Shown here: positions 1 to 8,952 of the stretch, in pieces
Numbering within the stretch: the first letter of the stretch is position 1
Layout: every line of letters begins with the position of its first letter
Source of the DNA: Phallusia fumigata
Taxonomy: Eukaryota; Chordata; Ascidiacea; Phlebobranchia; Ascidiidae
Length of the DNA: 27,999 nucleotides
Direction of reading: 5' to 3'
Assembly: GCA_008931825.1 (NCBI GenBank)
Contig: QXVZ01022921.1
Location: forward strand, 1-27,999
Made by a program: the position numbers and the translations under genes
Notes under the pieces: model-generated
Seen by the model: the letters and a program-made list of their open reading frames with translations, nothing else
Told to the model about the DNA's origin: nothing
Databases searched by the model: none

Positions 1-239
1 AGAATAAATTTACCGATCGGGTTTTCGTGGTCCGGGTCGTAATTCTGTTAGTTTATTATAAACTGGAAATAAATTGGATGGACTACAAACTGTTAGTTTG
101 TTTCATTTTTATTCTTGGTGGGCGGAGCAACGCCTGAATGCGTTATATGAGTCCGCCGTCGAGCCATCTGCCTTATTGCAAGTCTGTTGGATCATTTTTT
201 ATTTGATTTTTTCGATTTGAAAGTTGATGACTTTAATTT

Positions 240-352
240 GGGTCAACCCATCGATTTCCACTGGGTTGGAGCAATGCCACTTAAGTTTCTTGCTCAGGAA
301 AAAACAAGCGACCGAGATGGGATTAGAATCCACTCAGCCATCTTGGCAACAA
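240..352 (-). repeat. Possible decayed tRNA-derived SINE
   Basis: The minus strand has a B-box-like GGATTCTAATCC (320-331) preceded by an A-box-like TGGCTGAGTGG (330-340). It is followed by GAGCAAGAAACTTAAGTGGC and ATTGCTCCAACCCAGTGG, a pattern I associate with repeats in marine animals. The two boxes are abnormally close, so no functional tRNA is expected. Confidence 0.35.
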
Positions 353-551
353 ATCTTGTTTACGTTATGGGTTATTAGAAAATATTAGGGCATTTCTATG
401 GTCTATGGTGATCTTAAGTATTATAGATAGAATCTCATTTTCGCTGGCAGACCGAGCACTGCAGAAATATCAGGTCATTTATAAATACACAGTTTTACAC
501 AAAAGTATAATTGATGACATGAACAGATAAGGACAACAGGGATTGTACAAG

Positions 552-623
552 TTCTCTGTCAGTGATGGTTTTAAGAAAGCTACTCTTTTAGTCCTTGTGT
601 GTTCCATACAAAAATGTATTTTT
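552..623. repeat. 72-bp contig-end sequence, identical to 1696-1767
   Basis: It ends exactly at N 624, and its copy begins exactly after N 1695. This is the expected overlap between two contigs that should have been joined directly. Confidence 0.85.
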
Positions 624-624
624 N

Positions 625-1694
625 CGTGATTTTCAATGTCCATCCAACAAAGACGTAATTTTTTTTCACTGCCAACAAAATGGAAGCAGTTTTCCTTACC
701 AGATGTTACAAATTACCTCAGCTGTCTTTTTACCCATCATCATACCCGGAGGCCAGCATGCTTTCCCTAAAACGTAATAAATTTACAGATTCCTAAATTG
801 GATTCTAGCTGGAAAAAATAAATTATAGTCCCGGATGGCCACAGTGTGAAAGAACGCTAAAAAACTAAATAGAAATTTCAGAAAAAAATATTTGCAGCTA
901 ATATCAAGCGTTTTCCTATGTAGGATAATAAGATAACCCATAAATTTTTGCCCCTCCCTTGAAAATTTTAAAATGATGTTTTACCTAATGGACTCACCAA
1001 CGGCCAAACAAAGAAATGACCCTGGTGACCCCTCGAATGTGCGTACTTTCAACACCGGGTTTTTACCCACAAAGCAAGCTGAAAACAAACATACAAAATC
1101 ACTAAAACCGCGAACCTAGCTTTAATTTGCTTGAATTGACACCCGGTGGTTTTAAAATTCGTAACACCGCGAGAACTGCTGGAGGGACACCGCTGTGCAG
1201 ACCGGTGGTCTTTCAATCGCCCCAAGCGTTCTGTATTTGTAGTTTACAAAAGCATTTTTTTCGGTTGGTTGGGAAGATAAACAACAGGTGTTGAGATGTG
1301 CCTTAAATATGCATTAGTCAGATAAAAACTGACCAGTGATTTTTGCCAACTGGTTGTGATTGACATTTCAAAATCATGAATGTTAAAGTTGGAGAATATA
1401 CAAGTGTAAGTAACTGAAGTTGATGCTTTGGGTCACATCTGTAATTCTTTTCCTAAGTTTAATTGTGACACAGATTTTACAAAAACTATTGTTTGGATAA
1501 CCACAATATTGTACTGCAGAGGCTTTTATGTGAGGGATGGGTGGAGAAACAAATAATTGGACCAAGTGATACAATTAAGCAAACAAAACTGAAAACAAGG
1601 TAGGATATCAGCAGACAAAGAGGTATCATGTTTAAAGATTTGTTACTACAACATCTGTCAAAATCTGGTAAAGTGGGTAGACACCTAAAGTCTG
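625..1694. other. Probably misplaced 1.07-kb contig
   Basis: Sits between two N characters whose outer flanks overlap each other by 72 bp. On the minus strand 998-1078 is an 81-bp open segment between a strong acceptor (TTGTTTTCAG) and donor (GTGAGT). Near 734-766 a frame reads MLASGYDDG, a WD-repeat-like phrase. No gene can be assigned. Confidence 0.5.
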
Positions 1695-1695
1695 N

Positions 1696-2056
1696 TTCTC
1701 TGTCAGTGATGGTTTTAAGAAAGCTACTCTTTTAGTCCTTGTGTGTTCCATACAAAAATGTATTTTTGCAAATATAAAACGTCATTTCCCCCCAGCAACA
1801 CATACATAATAGGGCCATCAAGCGCTTAACTTTCATGAACACCTTGCTGAAAAAAGTTTTGCTGTTTTAAAAATTTCACGTTATGGAGACCAGTGGGTGA
1901 ACTGATGGGTGAACTGGGGTAAAAATATGTCAGTACAACTTCAAATACCCATCTATCATGTGTGTACATTTAAAGAATCCTTCTTGTCCAAAAACGTGGT
2001 AATAAACTCACGTTAGACAGAAAAAAAAACTTTAATCACAAAAAGTGGTTTCTTAC
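1696..2056. other. Region after NUP88 exon 8
   Basis: Should contain the intron after exon 8 and perhaps further NUP88 exons. No stretch matching the NUP88 C-terminal coiled coil could be recognised. Confidence 0.4.
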
Positions 2057-2214
2057 AAAAGCGGCAAAGACGTGCACTGTCCATCGGCTGTGAGGCAAAC
2101 CAAGGATGGACCGAACAATGGGTCGCTTGTGATGCTGAAGCCCTTGATGAGGCAGGGTGGTGATGAAGGAGTGGTTTTAGTGCACAGAATGTGTTCGACT
2201 ATGCACGGCTCATC
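2057..2214 (-). CDS. NUP88: NUP88 exon 8, last one found
   Basis: Bounded by TTCCAG|GAT and CTTTT|GTAAGA. It encodes DEPCIVEHILCTKTTPSSPP and KGFSITSDPLFGPSLVCLTA, matching the last human propeller blade. It ends in phase 2, so at least one more exon must follow, and I could not identify it. Confidence 0.88.
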
Positions 2215-5200
2215 CTGGAAAACGTAAAGCAATTTTACCCAACTCCAAATTAAAAGACCTTTCCATCACTACAACTAGTGTTCTGCGTTTTAACATGGGA
2301 GTTGTTGGTCGATTCAAATGTAAAAATGCATGGGAAAACCAGGAGGTAAGGTTTACAAATGAAAAATGGCAAAAAAAATAAATAGCAAAAATAACCTGAG
2401 TGAGTTCAGAAGGAAAGTCTTTTCCCTCATCGTCTTCCTGCAGGAACTCATCCATTTTATTCAGCCACGGAAGGGCGATGGAGTGAATGCCAACTGACGT
2501 ACAACAGTGATAACGAGATAACAAAACAGGATCTGCAAAAAGTAGTGGAATTATGAGTTTAATCAGTAGCCCCAATTTCTTGTACTTCGTTATAAAGTTC
2601 AACTTTTGACCTAGGGCCACATTTGTACATCAAGTATTTAGGAAGCGTAGCAGAGAAATCTTAACATTTTAATCTACAGTTATATTAAGTTGAGGCATCT
2701 TTAACGTCTAATTAAAGTATGAGTATTTAACCTAAGACAAGTCTAGACTTAGTAGTTAAAAGATAAGTCAAGGCAAACCTTTTAACAGCACAACTCAAGT
2801 TAAATCTTTGACCTAGATGCGACGAAGTGAGTCTTTAAAAAACATGCATCAAACTAACTTAATCGAGTCTACTCTCTGACTTTATACAACACTGTTGTTA
2901 ACTATGTGCCAACTGATCAGATAATAATGGCAAACATATTTTTAGCCATACATGATGTCACAACTCTTTCACTTTCAAGCAACCCAAAAAGTTGGAAAAA
3001 AATTTACCCCCAAACAGGTCGATGAGGTGATTGTCAGGGTCGTCCTCCTCCATCGCCAAGTCCATTTCCAACTCAACTGTTTCATAAACATAGAGGGTGG
3101 GTGGTGTGAGATCGTCTAGNACCCCCAAACAGGTCGATGAGGTGATTGTCAGGGTCGTCCTCCTCCATCGCCAAGTCCATTTCCAACTCAACTGTTTCAT
3201 AAACATAGAGGGTGGGTGGTGTGAGATCGTCTAGAGCTGACGTACTTCGCATTACGCTCAAGCGTGAACGCACAGACTGTAAGTAAAACCAGTAAACACA
3301 ATTTAACAGTGATTACTTAATGGTCTCATGCGCTTACTGAAGCACACAAGTGTTTGCAAATAGGTGAACTAATCCAACATCAAGTTGTGTATGTTAGTTC
3401 ACAAATCAACTGTGATAATGTTGTTGGAATAGAAATAAAATCACACACCTGTGTTTCAACATCAAGGTCATCATTATCACCATCAGAAGTCCACAATGCA
3501 ATACAGTGATGCAGTTTGCCAGTCGACGTTGCTATAACAACCGTTGTCGGGGTTGTTGACATAATGTGAATTGAACAAGAGTCAACACCATAATTATCCT
3601 CAGCTGATGGCAACATGATAAGCGGACCTTGTAGCCGACCTTTGCTGAATCTATGCAAAAACAGTATNAATGTGAATTGAACAAGAGTCAACACCATAGT
3701 TATCCTCAGCTGACGGCAACATAATAAGCGGACCTTGTAACCGACCTTTGCTGAATCTATGCAAAAACAGTATTTTTGTAAAGGAAAAAAAATAATCACA
3801 AGGGCAAAACATGATGTTTGTGCAACAAAAGTTTAAGTATTTTAACTAAGCATTAAGGCAACCAGATTTGATTTATGCAGGGTTTTGACGAAAAATGTTC
3901 AAATATTTTTTTGGAATTTTTTTTGAAAAATGATATTTTTTTTTCAATAAAATGTCTAAAATTTCTAAAATTTCAATTACAGCTGTTCTTTAAATTAAAA
4001 AAAAAGCATTTGAAAAACACTAAAAACTGACTTGTTATTTGTAAGAGAAGTGGCAAGCAGCAAAACATCACCGTTGCCCTGCAGCAGATAAATTGGTTGC
4101 AACTGAACTGTTTCTAAAGTTTTTGCAAACTGTGTGCGTCGTTTTGGCGTGTAGTCGAATGGGGGAGCAAAATCAAAACCAATCACTGTTTCCCCAAGAC
4201 CTGATGTAACTGAGTACCTGTAAGATTCATGGTTACAGCTATGTATTTGAAAGAGTTGCAATGATTGTTTGAAAAAAATATATCATTCATTTAATTTGGA
4301 CTGTTTAAACAAATTAGAAAATCAGACTTGATTTCAGTTCTTCAAATACTTTTATTTCAAAACTGGACAAACAGATCCAAACTTACCAGGGTTCAAGTTT
4401 GTGAAATGGACCAGGCTAGCAGGTGAAATGACATGGTTTGATTTGTAGCAAATAACAAACTACCAGGTTTTTTTAAGGCAAACAAAGATGTCTTTGTTTT
4501 TTTTTTCAATTTTAACCTTGGTACTACAGCCCATACATCAAAATATTACACAATTTTTAAGTACACTGAGACTTACATAGATAGAAGTGAGATCCTTGAG
4601 GCATTCATAGACATGTTATTATCGATTTGAGGTGTAAGCTTGTGTGTCTGTATTGGAGTTTGGGGATCGGAATGGATGTTGTATATTCGTAAAACATTGT
4701 CTGATGTCAGAACGCAGATATGCGGTGAAGGACTCGTTACCATCGGATACCATGAGGCTTGCTTTAGTTGAACAGAGATGTTGGTGATGAAAAACCTTTC
4801 ACCGATTGGGAATGTTCTATTGCCAAAAAATGTTGGTTACACTTGGTAATCCTCTTCCATTTGGGTGTTGCTTGGCTCTATTGTAATGATAAAATTAATT
4901 CACAGCACTAACATTTCTTTTTTTTTTGTCCAGAGTGTTTTAAGCAGAATAGATTTTAGGTATTACAGTACTGTTGGCAACTGAACAAAAACCTTTTACA
5001 AACACCATAAAGGCTTTCATATTTTCAGTGCACATACACAATAACCCCTTAAACGATGTTTTCCGCATGTACCATTTTCTCACTACTTTGGATTTATATT
5101 TAATCCTTGCATTACATTGGGTCAATAATTCCCATGGCATTTTATAACATAAATGTTTTTGTAAGTATAAACATATAGGTCCCCAAACACAAGCAATTGC

Positions 5201-6055
5201 TAAATGGTGGTGGTGTTAATAGGACGTAAACAGTTTGAGAATCAAAGTAAAAAATTTAAACAAAAAGTAAAGATTTCCATTCAGAATCTAACCAAATCAT
5301 TTCTTACATCATGCCAACAACAAAGTCAATAGCATGATCATTTACACACAAGCCATAACACTTGAACTTACTTGCAAGTGACGCATTCCTTACCACCCTC
5401 ATACTCCGCTTGTCGACCCCACCTTGGCGGTAGGCCAAGTATCGACACACCCCTTGCACCCACAAGGGCAATGTGATTTCCCTGAGGGCTGAACAGGATT
5501 TTCCTCACTTTGAATAACGGCGGATTTTGGCACATCAGCATCTGAATGCAAAGTTTGTAAAATTAAACATAAAAGCCAACAAATCCATGTTCACCTCATT
5601 TTAATCAAATATTTGTTTGTATTAAGACACAGAGATACACAGGTTCATTTATATTTGTACACAATTAAAAAATGTCACCCGAAATAATAAACAAAATTAG
5701 GCACAAAAGGTTAATTATTATGCTGTCTGAATATCAATAGGCATACACACGAACTGATATAGTACAGAACATAAAAAAACAGCTTTAAATTTTTTCAGGT
5801 AATTCTTCCTTCATGTAAATTCCAGTAACTTTTACATCATACCTGAATACCACCAGTTTCTGACTCATCCAGCAATGAGCGGAGGTTTGTGACCAGCAAA
5901 CAACCTTTCACATTGTTCCAAATAAACAGGTTTCCTCCTTGTATTTGCAGCAGCTGTTCTGTTTCCTTCGGATCGGTATCCTCTTTGTGGTCAGCCACAT
6001 GCTGAAAGATTTCGTGTTCAGCTAAAAGTTTGTTCAGTCGCTGTGCACCGAACAT
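2057..6055 (-). CDS. NUP88: NUP88 nucleoporin, eight exons, 3' end missing
   Basis: Encodes the N-terminal beta-propeller of NUP88, a cytoplasmic-face nuclear pore protein that works with NUP214 and NUP62 and binds the exportin CRM1/XPO1 pathway (family knowledge). Exons on the minus strand: 5843-6055, 5372-5541, 4577-4816, 4032-4217, 3449-3650 (plus an assembly copy to 3756), 3123-3276 (plus an assembly copy from 3008), 2396-2532 and 2057-2214. All introns are GT-AG and all phases agree, giving about 486 codons once duplicates are removed. Recognisable NUP88 stretches, compared with the human protein from memory, include LTSDNVLRIYNIHSDPQTP, GLGETVIGFDF, AEDNYGVDSCS, SRYHCCTSVGIHSIALPWL and CIVEHILCTK. 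The start at 6055 is the only Met upstream of the conserved LFIWN strand. Human NUP88 is about 741 residues, so the C-terminal coiled coil (about 250 residues) is missing: it is left of the window or lost in the misjoined region 1-2056. Confidence 0.93.
2396..2532 (-). CDS. NUP88: NUP88 exon 7
   Basis: Bounded by TTTGCAG|AT and CTCAG|GTTATT. It encodes DPVLLSRYHCCTSVGIHSIA and an acidic linker ending in ELTQ, close to the human DPKCPSRYHC region. Confidence 0.92.
3006..3234. repeat. Exact 114-bp duplication around N 3120
   Basis: 3006-3119 equals 3121-3234. Located inside NUP88 exon 6, with the joint at an N. Interpreted as unmerged contig ends. Confidence 0.9.
3008..3276 (-). CDS. NUP88: NUP88 exon 6, duplicated by assembly
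   Basis: Starts after TTACAG|TCT at 3276 and ends at GGGG|GTAAAT at 3008. The block 3006-3119 recurs exactly at 3121-3234 across an N at 3120. A single copy (3123-3276, 154 bp) keeps the frame and encodes PTLYVYETVELEMDLAMEED, the counterpart of the human PSLYVFECVELEL region. Confidence 0.86.
3449..3756 (-). CDS. NUP88: NUP88 exon 5, duplicated by assembly
   Basis: Begins after CATAG and ends at CAG|GTGTGT. A single copy is 3449-3650 (202 bp, which keeps the frame). 3669-3773 is a second, slightly different copy of 3563-3667, joined at an N. The exon encodes GRLQGPLIMLPSAEDNYGVD, VVIATSTGKLHHC and an acidic tail. The two copies differ at four sites, all silent, so they are best read as two alleles and not as a real internal repeat. 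Confidence 0.85.
3563..3773. repeat. 105-bp duplication with four silent differences
   Basis: 3563-3667 against 3669-3773, joint at N 3668, inside NUP88 exon 5. Differences in the coding sense are CTA/TTA, ATC/ATT, CCA/CCG and AAT/AAC, all synonymous. Confidence 0.9.
4032..4217 (-). CDS. NUP88: NUP88 exon 4
   Basis: Bounded by TTACAG|GTA and CAA|GTCAGT. It encodes YSVTSGLGETVIGFDFAPP and PIYLLQGNGDVLLLATSL, matching the human SLGETAVAFDF and PLYILYENGETFL segments. Confidence 0.92.
4577..4816 (-). CDS. NUP88: NUP88 exon 3
   Basis: Bounded by GCAATAG|AAC and CTAT|GTAAGT. It encodes GERFFITN, KQASWYP and LTSDNVLRIYNIHSDPQTP. This is among the best conserved NUP88 segments visible here. No in-frame ATG begins near the acceptor, so a single-ORF reading of this stretch would miss it. 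Confidence 0.92.
4817..5371 (-). other. NUP88 intron 2
   Basis: 555 bp. A 66-codon minus-strand frame (4940-5140) has no domain and no matching splice phase. Nothing else recognised. Introns 3 (4218-4576) and 1 (5542-5842) are similarly plain. Confidence 0.6.
5372..5541 (-). CDS. NUP88: NUP88 exon 2
   Basis: Bounded by TTCAG|ATG and CAA|GTAAGT. The residues NPPLFKVRKILFSPQGNHIA and GLPPRWGRQAEYEGGK align closely with the human NUP88 second blade. Confidence 0.92.
5843..6055 (-). CDS. NUP88: NUP88 exon 1 with start codon
   Basis: Codes 71 residues from the start Met and ends in phase 0 at CAG|GTATGA. It carries the first propeller strand, with GGNLFIWN where the human protein has a similar GELFLWD. 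The human N-terminus is longer before this strand. Confidence 0.88.
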
Positions 6056-6105
6056 TTTGTGCTGAGTTAAATCGTTATTCTATGTTCATCAAAAGTGTCT
6101 GTTTT

Positions 6106-6108
6106 CTG
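6106..6108 (-). promoter_or_regulatory. Strong 3' splice site 50 nt before the NUP88 ATG
   Basis: On the minus strand a T-rich run ends in TGATATTTGCAG 50 nt upstream of the start codon. Ascidians attach a spliced leader to many mRNAs at such acceptors (known for Ciona). This could be that site or the end of an intron in the 5' UTR; sequence alone cannot tell. Confidence 0.4.
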
Positions 6109-6315
6109 CAAATATCAGAAAAAATAGTAAAAATGTAACATATTTTACAATGATTGCACGTCCAAAAATTTTGAATCCATTTAAACACTTACATCTGATC
6201 TATTTACCTGGATAAGGCAACATATTTGTTACATTATATACTATAAAGTTGTTCAGAATACAATATGTACTTTGCAAAACTAATCAACAAACGCTTTTCT
6301 AACACAGAAACAGTT

Positions 6316-7104
6316 TTAGGAAGATTTGGGACGTTTAATAGATTCATTCGACATTTTGTAGCGCAAATATTCACTGGACATACTATAAAGCACTGCAACA
6401 GGGTGGTCAGCTTCATGGCCGTATAAACAGTAAAGTGTTGTTATAACCCCTCCTACAAAGGTTACCAAACACAGCAGTGCAATCATTTCTTTTTTCCAAT
6501 ACACAGGTGGGTCTCGCTTGTGTGTTGGAAACTGTGGACCGCCACCACCGTGCTCTCGTGAACTTTCCCAATATTCTTTCCAAAATTTGGAATCAATCTG
6601 CTCTTGCATGCGACGTTTTGCCCTTGATGTGCCGTAAGTGTTATGATAGTCCGTCCATCTATCTGCTACCTGTCGCGCATGATCATACTTAGCGTACGGA
6701 TTTTTGAACTCTTTGGAGCGTAGAGGGTTGTGTATTTGGTCCCCAGCTCTGAATCCCCCACTGTGGGTGTTTTTATCGGATTTTTCAAACACTGTTGATG
6801 TCACAGGCAATCCAGCATCATACAGTTTTCGTGTGTTTGGCTTGCTCAACACAGAGTAAGCTTCATTTACAGCAATGAACTCGGCCTGAGTGTCGGCACT
6901 TTTGGGTGAAGCATCCGGATGCAACTCTTTCGATTTCTTGACAAAGGCATCCCTTAGCTGCTTAGCTGAGGCATCTCTTTCAACTCCAAGCAACGTGTAG
7001 TAATCAACTTTATGTTGTTCGCTTTGTGTAGAAATTGAACAGGCTGATGGCAATCGTTTAAGTTGTAAAATTTGTGAATTTGTTAAGAGCCGAAGAAGAA
7101 TCAT
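6316..7104 (-). CDS. DNAJC4-like J-domain membrane protein (copy 1)
   Basis: A single-exon gene of 262 residues. Residues 1-25 form a basic, hydrophobic leader resembling a mitochondrial presequence. The J domain lies at about 34-96, with the HPD triad at 62-64 that stimulates Hsp70 ATPase. A transmembrane helix follows at about 207-228 (ALLCLVTFVGGVITTLYCLY), then a 34-residue tail. This order (short leader, J domain near the N-terminus, variable linker with an aromatic FWKEYW-type stretch, one helix) is that of vertebrate DNAJC4. It probably acts as a membrane-tethered Hsp70 co-chaperone; the compartment is not proven. It is the closest of the three copies to NUP88, 260 bp upstream. A T/C-rich acceptor (CTTTCCTCAG) 73 nt before the ATG may be a trans- or cis-splice site. 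Confidence 0.87.
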   Translation of the reverse strand: MILLRLLTNSQILQLKRLPSACSISTQSEQHKVDYYTLLGVERDASAKQLRDAFVKKSKELHPDASPKSADTQAEFIAVNEAYSVLSKPNTRKLYDAGLPVTSTVFEKSDKNTHSGGFRAGDQIHNPLRSKEFKNPYAKYDHARQVADRWTDYHNTYGTSRAKRRMQEQIDSKFWKEYWESSREHGGGGPQFPTHKRDPPVYWKKEMIALLCLVTFVGGVITTLYCLYGHEADHPVAVLYSMSSEYLRYKMSNESIKRPKSS

Positions 7105-7943
7105 GATTCAGTTTGCATGGTTTAACCAGTTTTTTTGTTATGATGCTAACATGTTTAAAGTCAGTACTTGTTGAAGGCTGAGGAAAGATAAAATACATGA
7201 ATAAGATCACAGCACAACATAAAATAGATATTTTACCCCATAAACAAATAATCCGCTACAAATTTTCACATATTTTGATGCATTTTAGATATATCTTTTG
7301 TGTAGTAGTAGTAGGTGTTTGTGAAGGTTGTTCGAAATACTTTGTTTTTGTAATTTCACAGATGGAAGCTCAGCAATATTCTATAGAGGCTATGAGGTGA
7401 TTCTTGAAGCAAACACAAACAAAAAACAACTTGCATAGACTGTTATTGGCTGGCTGCAACAAATACAAGAAGCGAAGATGCTGCAAAAATATGTGTCATT
7501 TTGTAAAACATGTAGCACATAAAGGCACTTGAAAAAACAAAACCAACAACACAGTGGTCATGCAACTTTTGTACATGTTATGCAGAGTTTTATCTAGAGA
7601 TACTAAAGATTAAATGGATAAGAGATTTGACTAAACAGCCCAAAGTATTGAATGGGAGTGAATTTTAGGATTAATGGATCACTTGTCCTAAACGTAGTAT
7701 TTTACCACCATTTTACAAAATTTGTGAAAGCTGGCATTCACCCAAGATCAACCTGTGTTACAATGTTAAAAATGTATATTTGCACAAACCCATGGTTGTG
7801 AACGACTTGTTTTTTTGACAATGCTAACAATCAATTAAATGTTTATGCAAATAATCAGACAAATGTCAGTTCCATTAACGGAAGCTTTATATCACCTTGG
7901 AAAAATACACCTTTCCATTCATTAGTGATATTTTCCCATAAAA
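7105..7943. other. Spacer between J-domain genes 1 and 2
   Basis: 839 bp of AT-rich sequence with no convincing coding region on either strand. It should contain the promoter or 5' UTR of copy 1 and the 3' UTR of copy 2. The 3' end of copy 2 sits in a small local duplication: a 'acacctttccatt' block occurs just downstream of the stop codon and again over it. Confidence 0.5.
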
Positions 7944-8561
7944 CTACACCTTTCCATTATTAGAAACATTGGAAGCCTTTTGTGCTTCAACAGCCTGAAG
8001 CATTCTTTGCTGCTTGATAAGATACTGGGCATTTTCCTGCCTCAGAACTTCATTTTCATACTTCTTGCGATTTGGCGAGTAAATAATATATCGAACAAAA
8101 AATACAAAATGAATTAATACCACCAAAATTGAAAGGGGGATAATTTTTAACTTCATCTCCTTGCGCAGTTTTTCGTTTCTAGCTTTTCCGGATTCTTTAC
8201 TTTCATTCCAATGCGCAGTGTATTTATTATAAGTTGGGTCCTGAAATGGGTAGCCCGTTTGCGCAGGTAGATTGTCATAGATCCGTCGTGAAGTGACATT
8301 GCCCAACACAGAATAGGCTTCATTGACCTCAATAAACTTGTCATGCATTTCTTTTTCAGGGACATTCACGTCAGGGTGCAAGAGTTTACACTTTTCTATG
8401 TAGGCCTGCTTGACATCCTCCATTGATGCACTTCTAGGTATGCCCAGTGTGTCATAGTGGCCCAGCATCACCTTACAACAGCTGAAACATCGCTTGTTTG
8501 CAATTTGGCTCGAAGTTGTGAGTTGCTTGCTAGCCAGTGTTATGATACCTACCGCCTTCAT
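7944..8561 (-). CDS. DNAJC4-like J-domain membrane protein (copy 2)
   Basis: A single-exon gene of 205 residues, the shortest of the three. The J domain is at about 34-96, with HPD at 62-64 and the NEAYSVL helix-IV motif shared with copy 1. The linker is only about 40 residues and ends in a lysine-rich stretch. A hydrophobic helix at about 139-160 (IIPLSILVVLIHFVFFVRYI) is followed by a charged, Q/E-rich tail (165-195) likely to form a helix or coiled coil. The sequence EKCKL-HPD and the MH-KF pattern tie it more closely to copy 3 than to copy 1. The likely role is a membrane-bound Hsp70 co-chaperone; client and organelle are unknown. The ATG at 8561 opens a Cys-rich leader without clear targeting features. 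Confidence 0.85.
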   Translation of the reverse strand: MKAVGIITLASKQLTTSSQIANKRCFSCCKVMLGHYDTLGIPRSASMEDVKQAYIEKCKLLHPDVNVPEKEMHDKFIEVNEAYSVLGNVTSRRIYDNLPAQTGYPFQDPTYNKYTAHWNESKESGKARNEKLRKEMKLKIIPLSILVVLIHFVFFVRYIIYSPNRKKYENEVLRQENAQYLIKQQRMLQAVEAQKASNVSNNGKV

Positions 8562-8952
8562 CGCTGGTTTCAGCTACAAAGATCTTATTTACCCTGCTCA
8601 AGAATTTGATCACAATTCACTAAATTTTTCAGCACTTAAATAAATAGTTAAAAACAAAAAACGTTAAATGATTGCCTAACCAAGATATTTGGCAAAAAAC
8701 GACATGTCTAAATCTTTAATCAAAAAACAGCACATGCTTCTCATGCAGCCTGTTCTATAGCTGTAAAAATTCTTTTTAGGATTTACGACTAATAGCCATC
8801 ATGTACTGTTTTATACATGTTGATTTTTCCATTAGTTACACAACGCTTAAAATGGAAAAAAATAAGGCACAATCATATTACCTTAGGCTTAGATACATTG
8901 TGAAAGTTACAATTTCTATTGTAAAGGTCAAATGATGCCCCCTAATTACAAA
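8562..8952. other. Spacer between J-domain genes 2 and 3
   Basis: 391 bp with no coding sequence or RNA gene that I can recognise. It must hold the 5' control region of copy 2 and the 3' end of copy 3. Confidence 0.5.

Noticed and set aside
320..340. tRNA gene on the minus strand
   Set aside because: The A and B boxes overlap, and there is no acceptor stem or anticodon arm. Only a decayed derivative is plausible.
2958..3273. A protein with an internal tandem repeat of an acidic 35-residue block
   Set aside because: The repeat joint is an N between identical 114-bp blocks, and the NUP88 family has only one copy. It is an assembly artefact.
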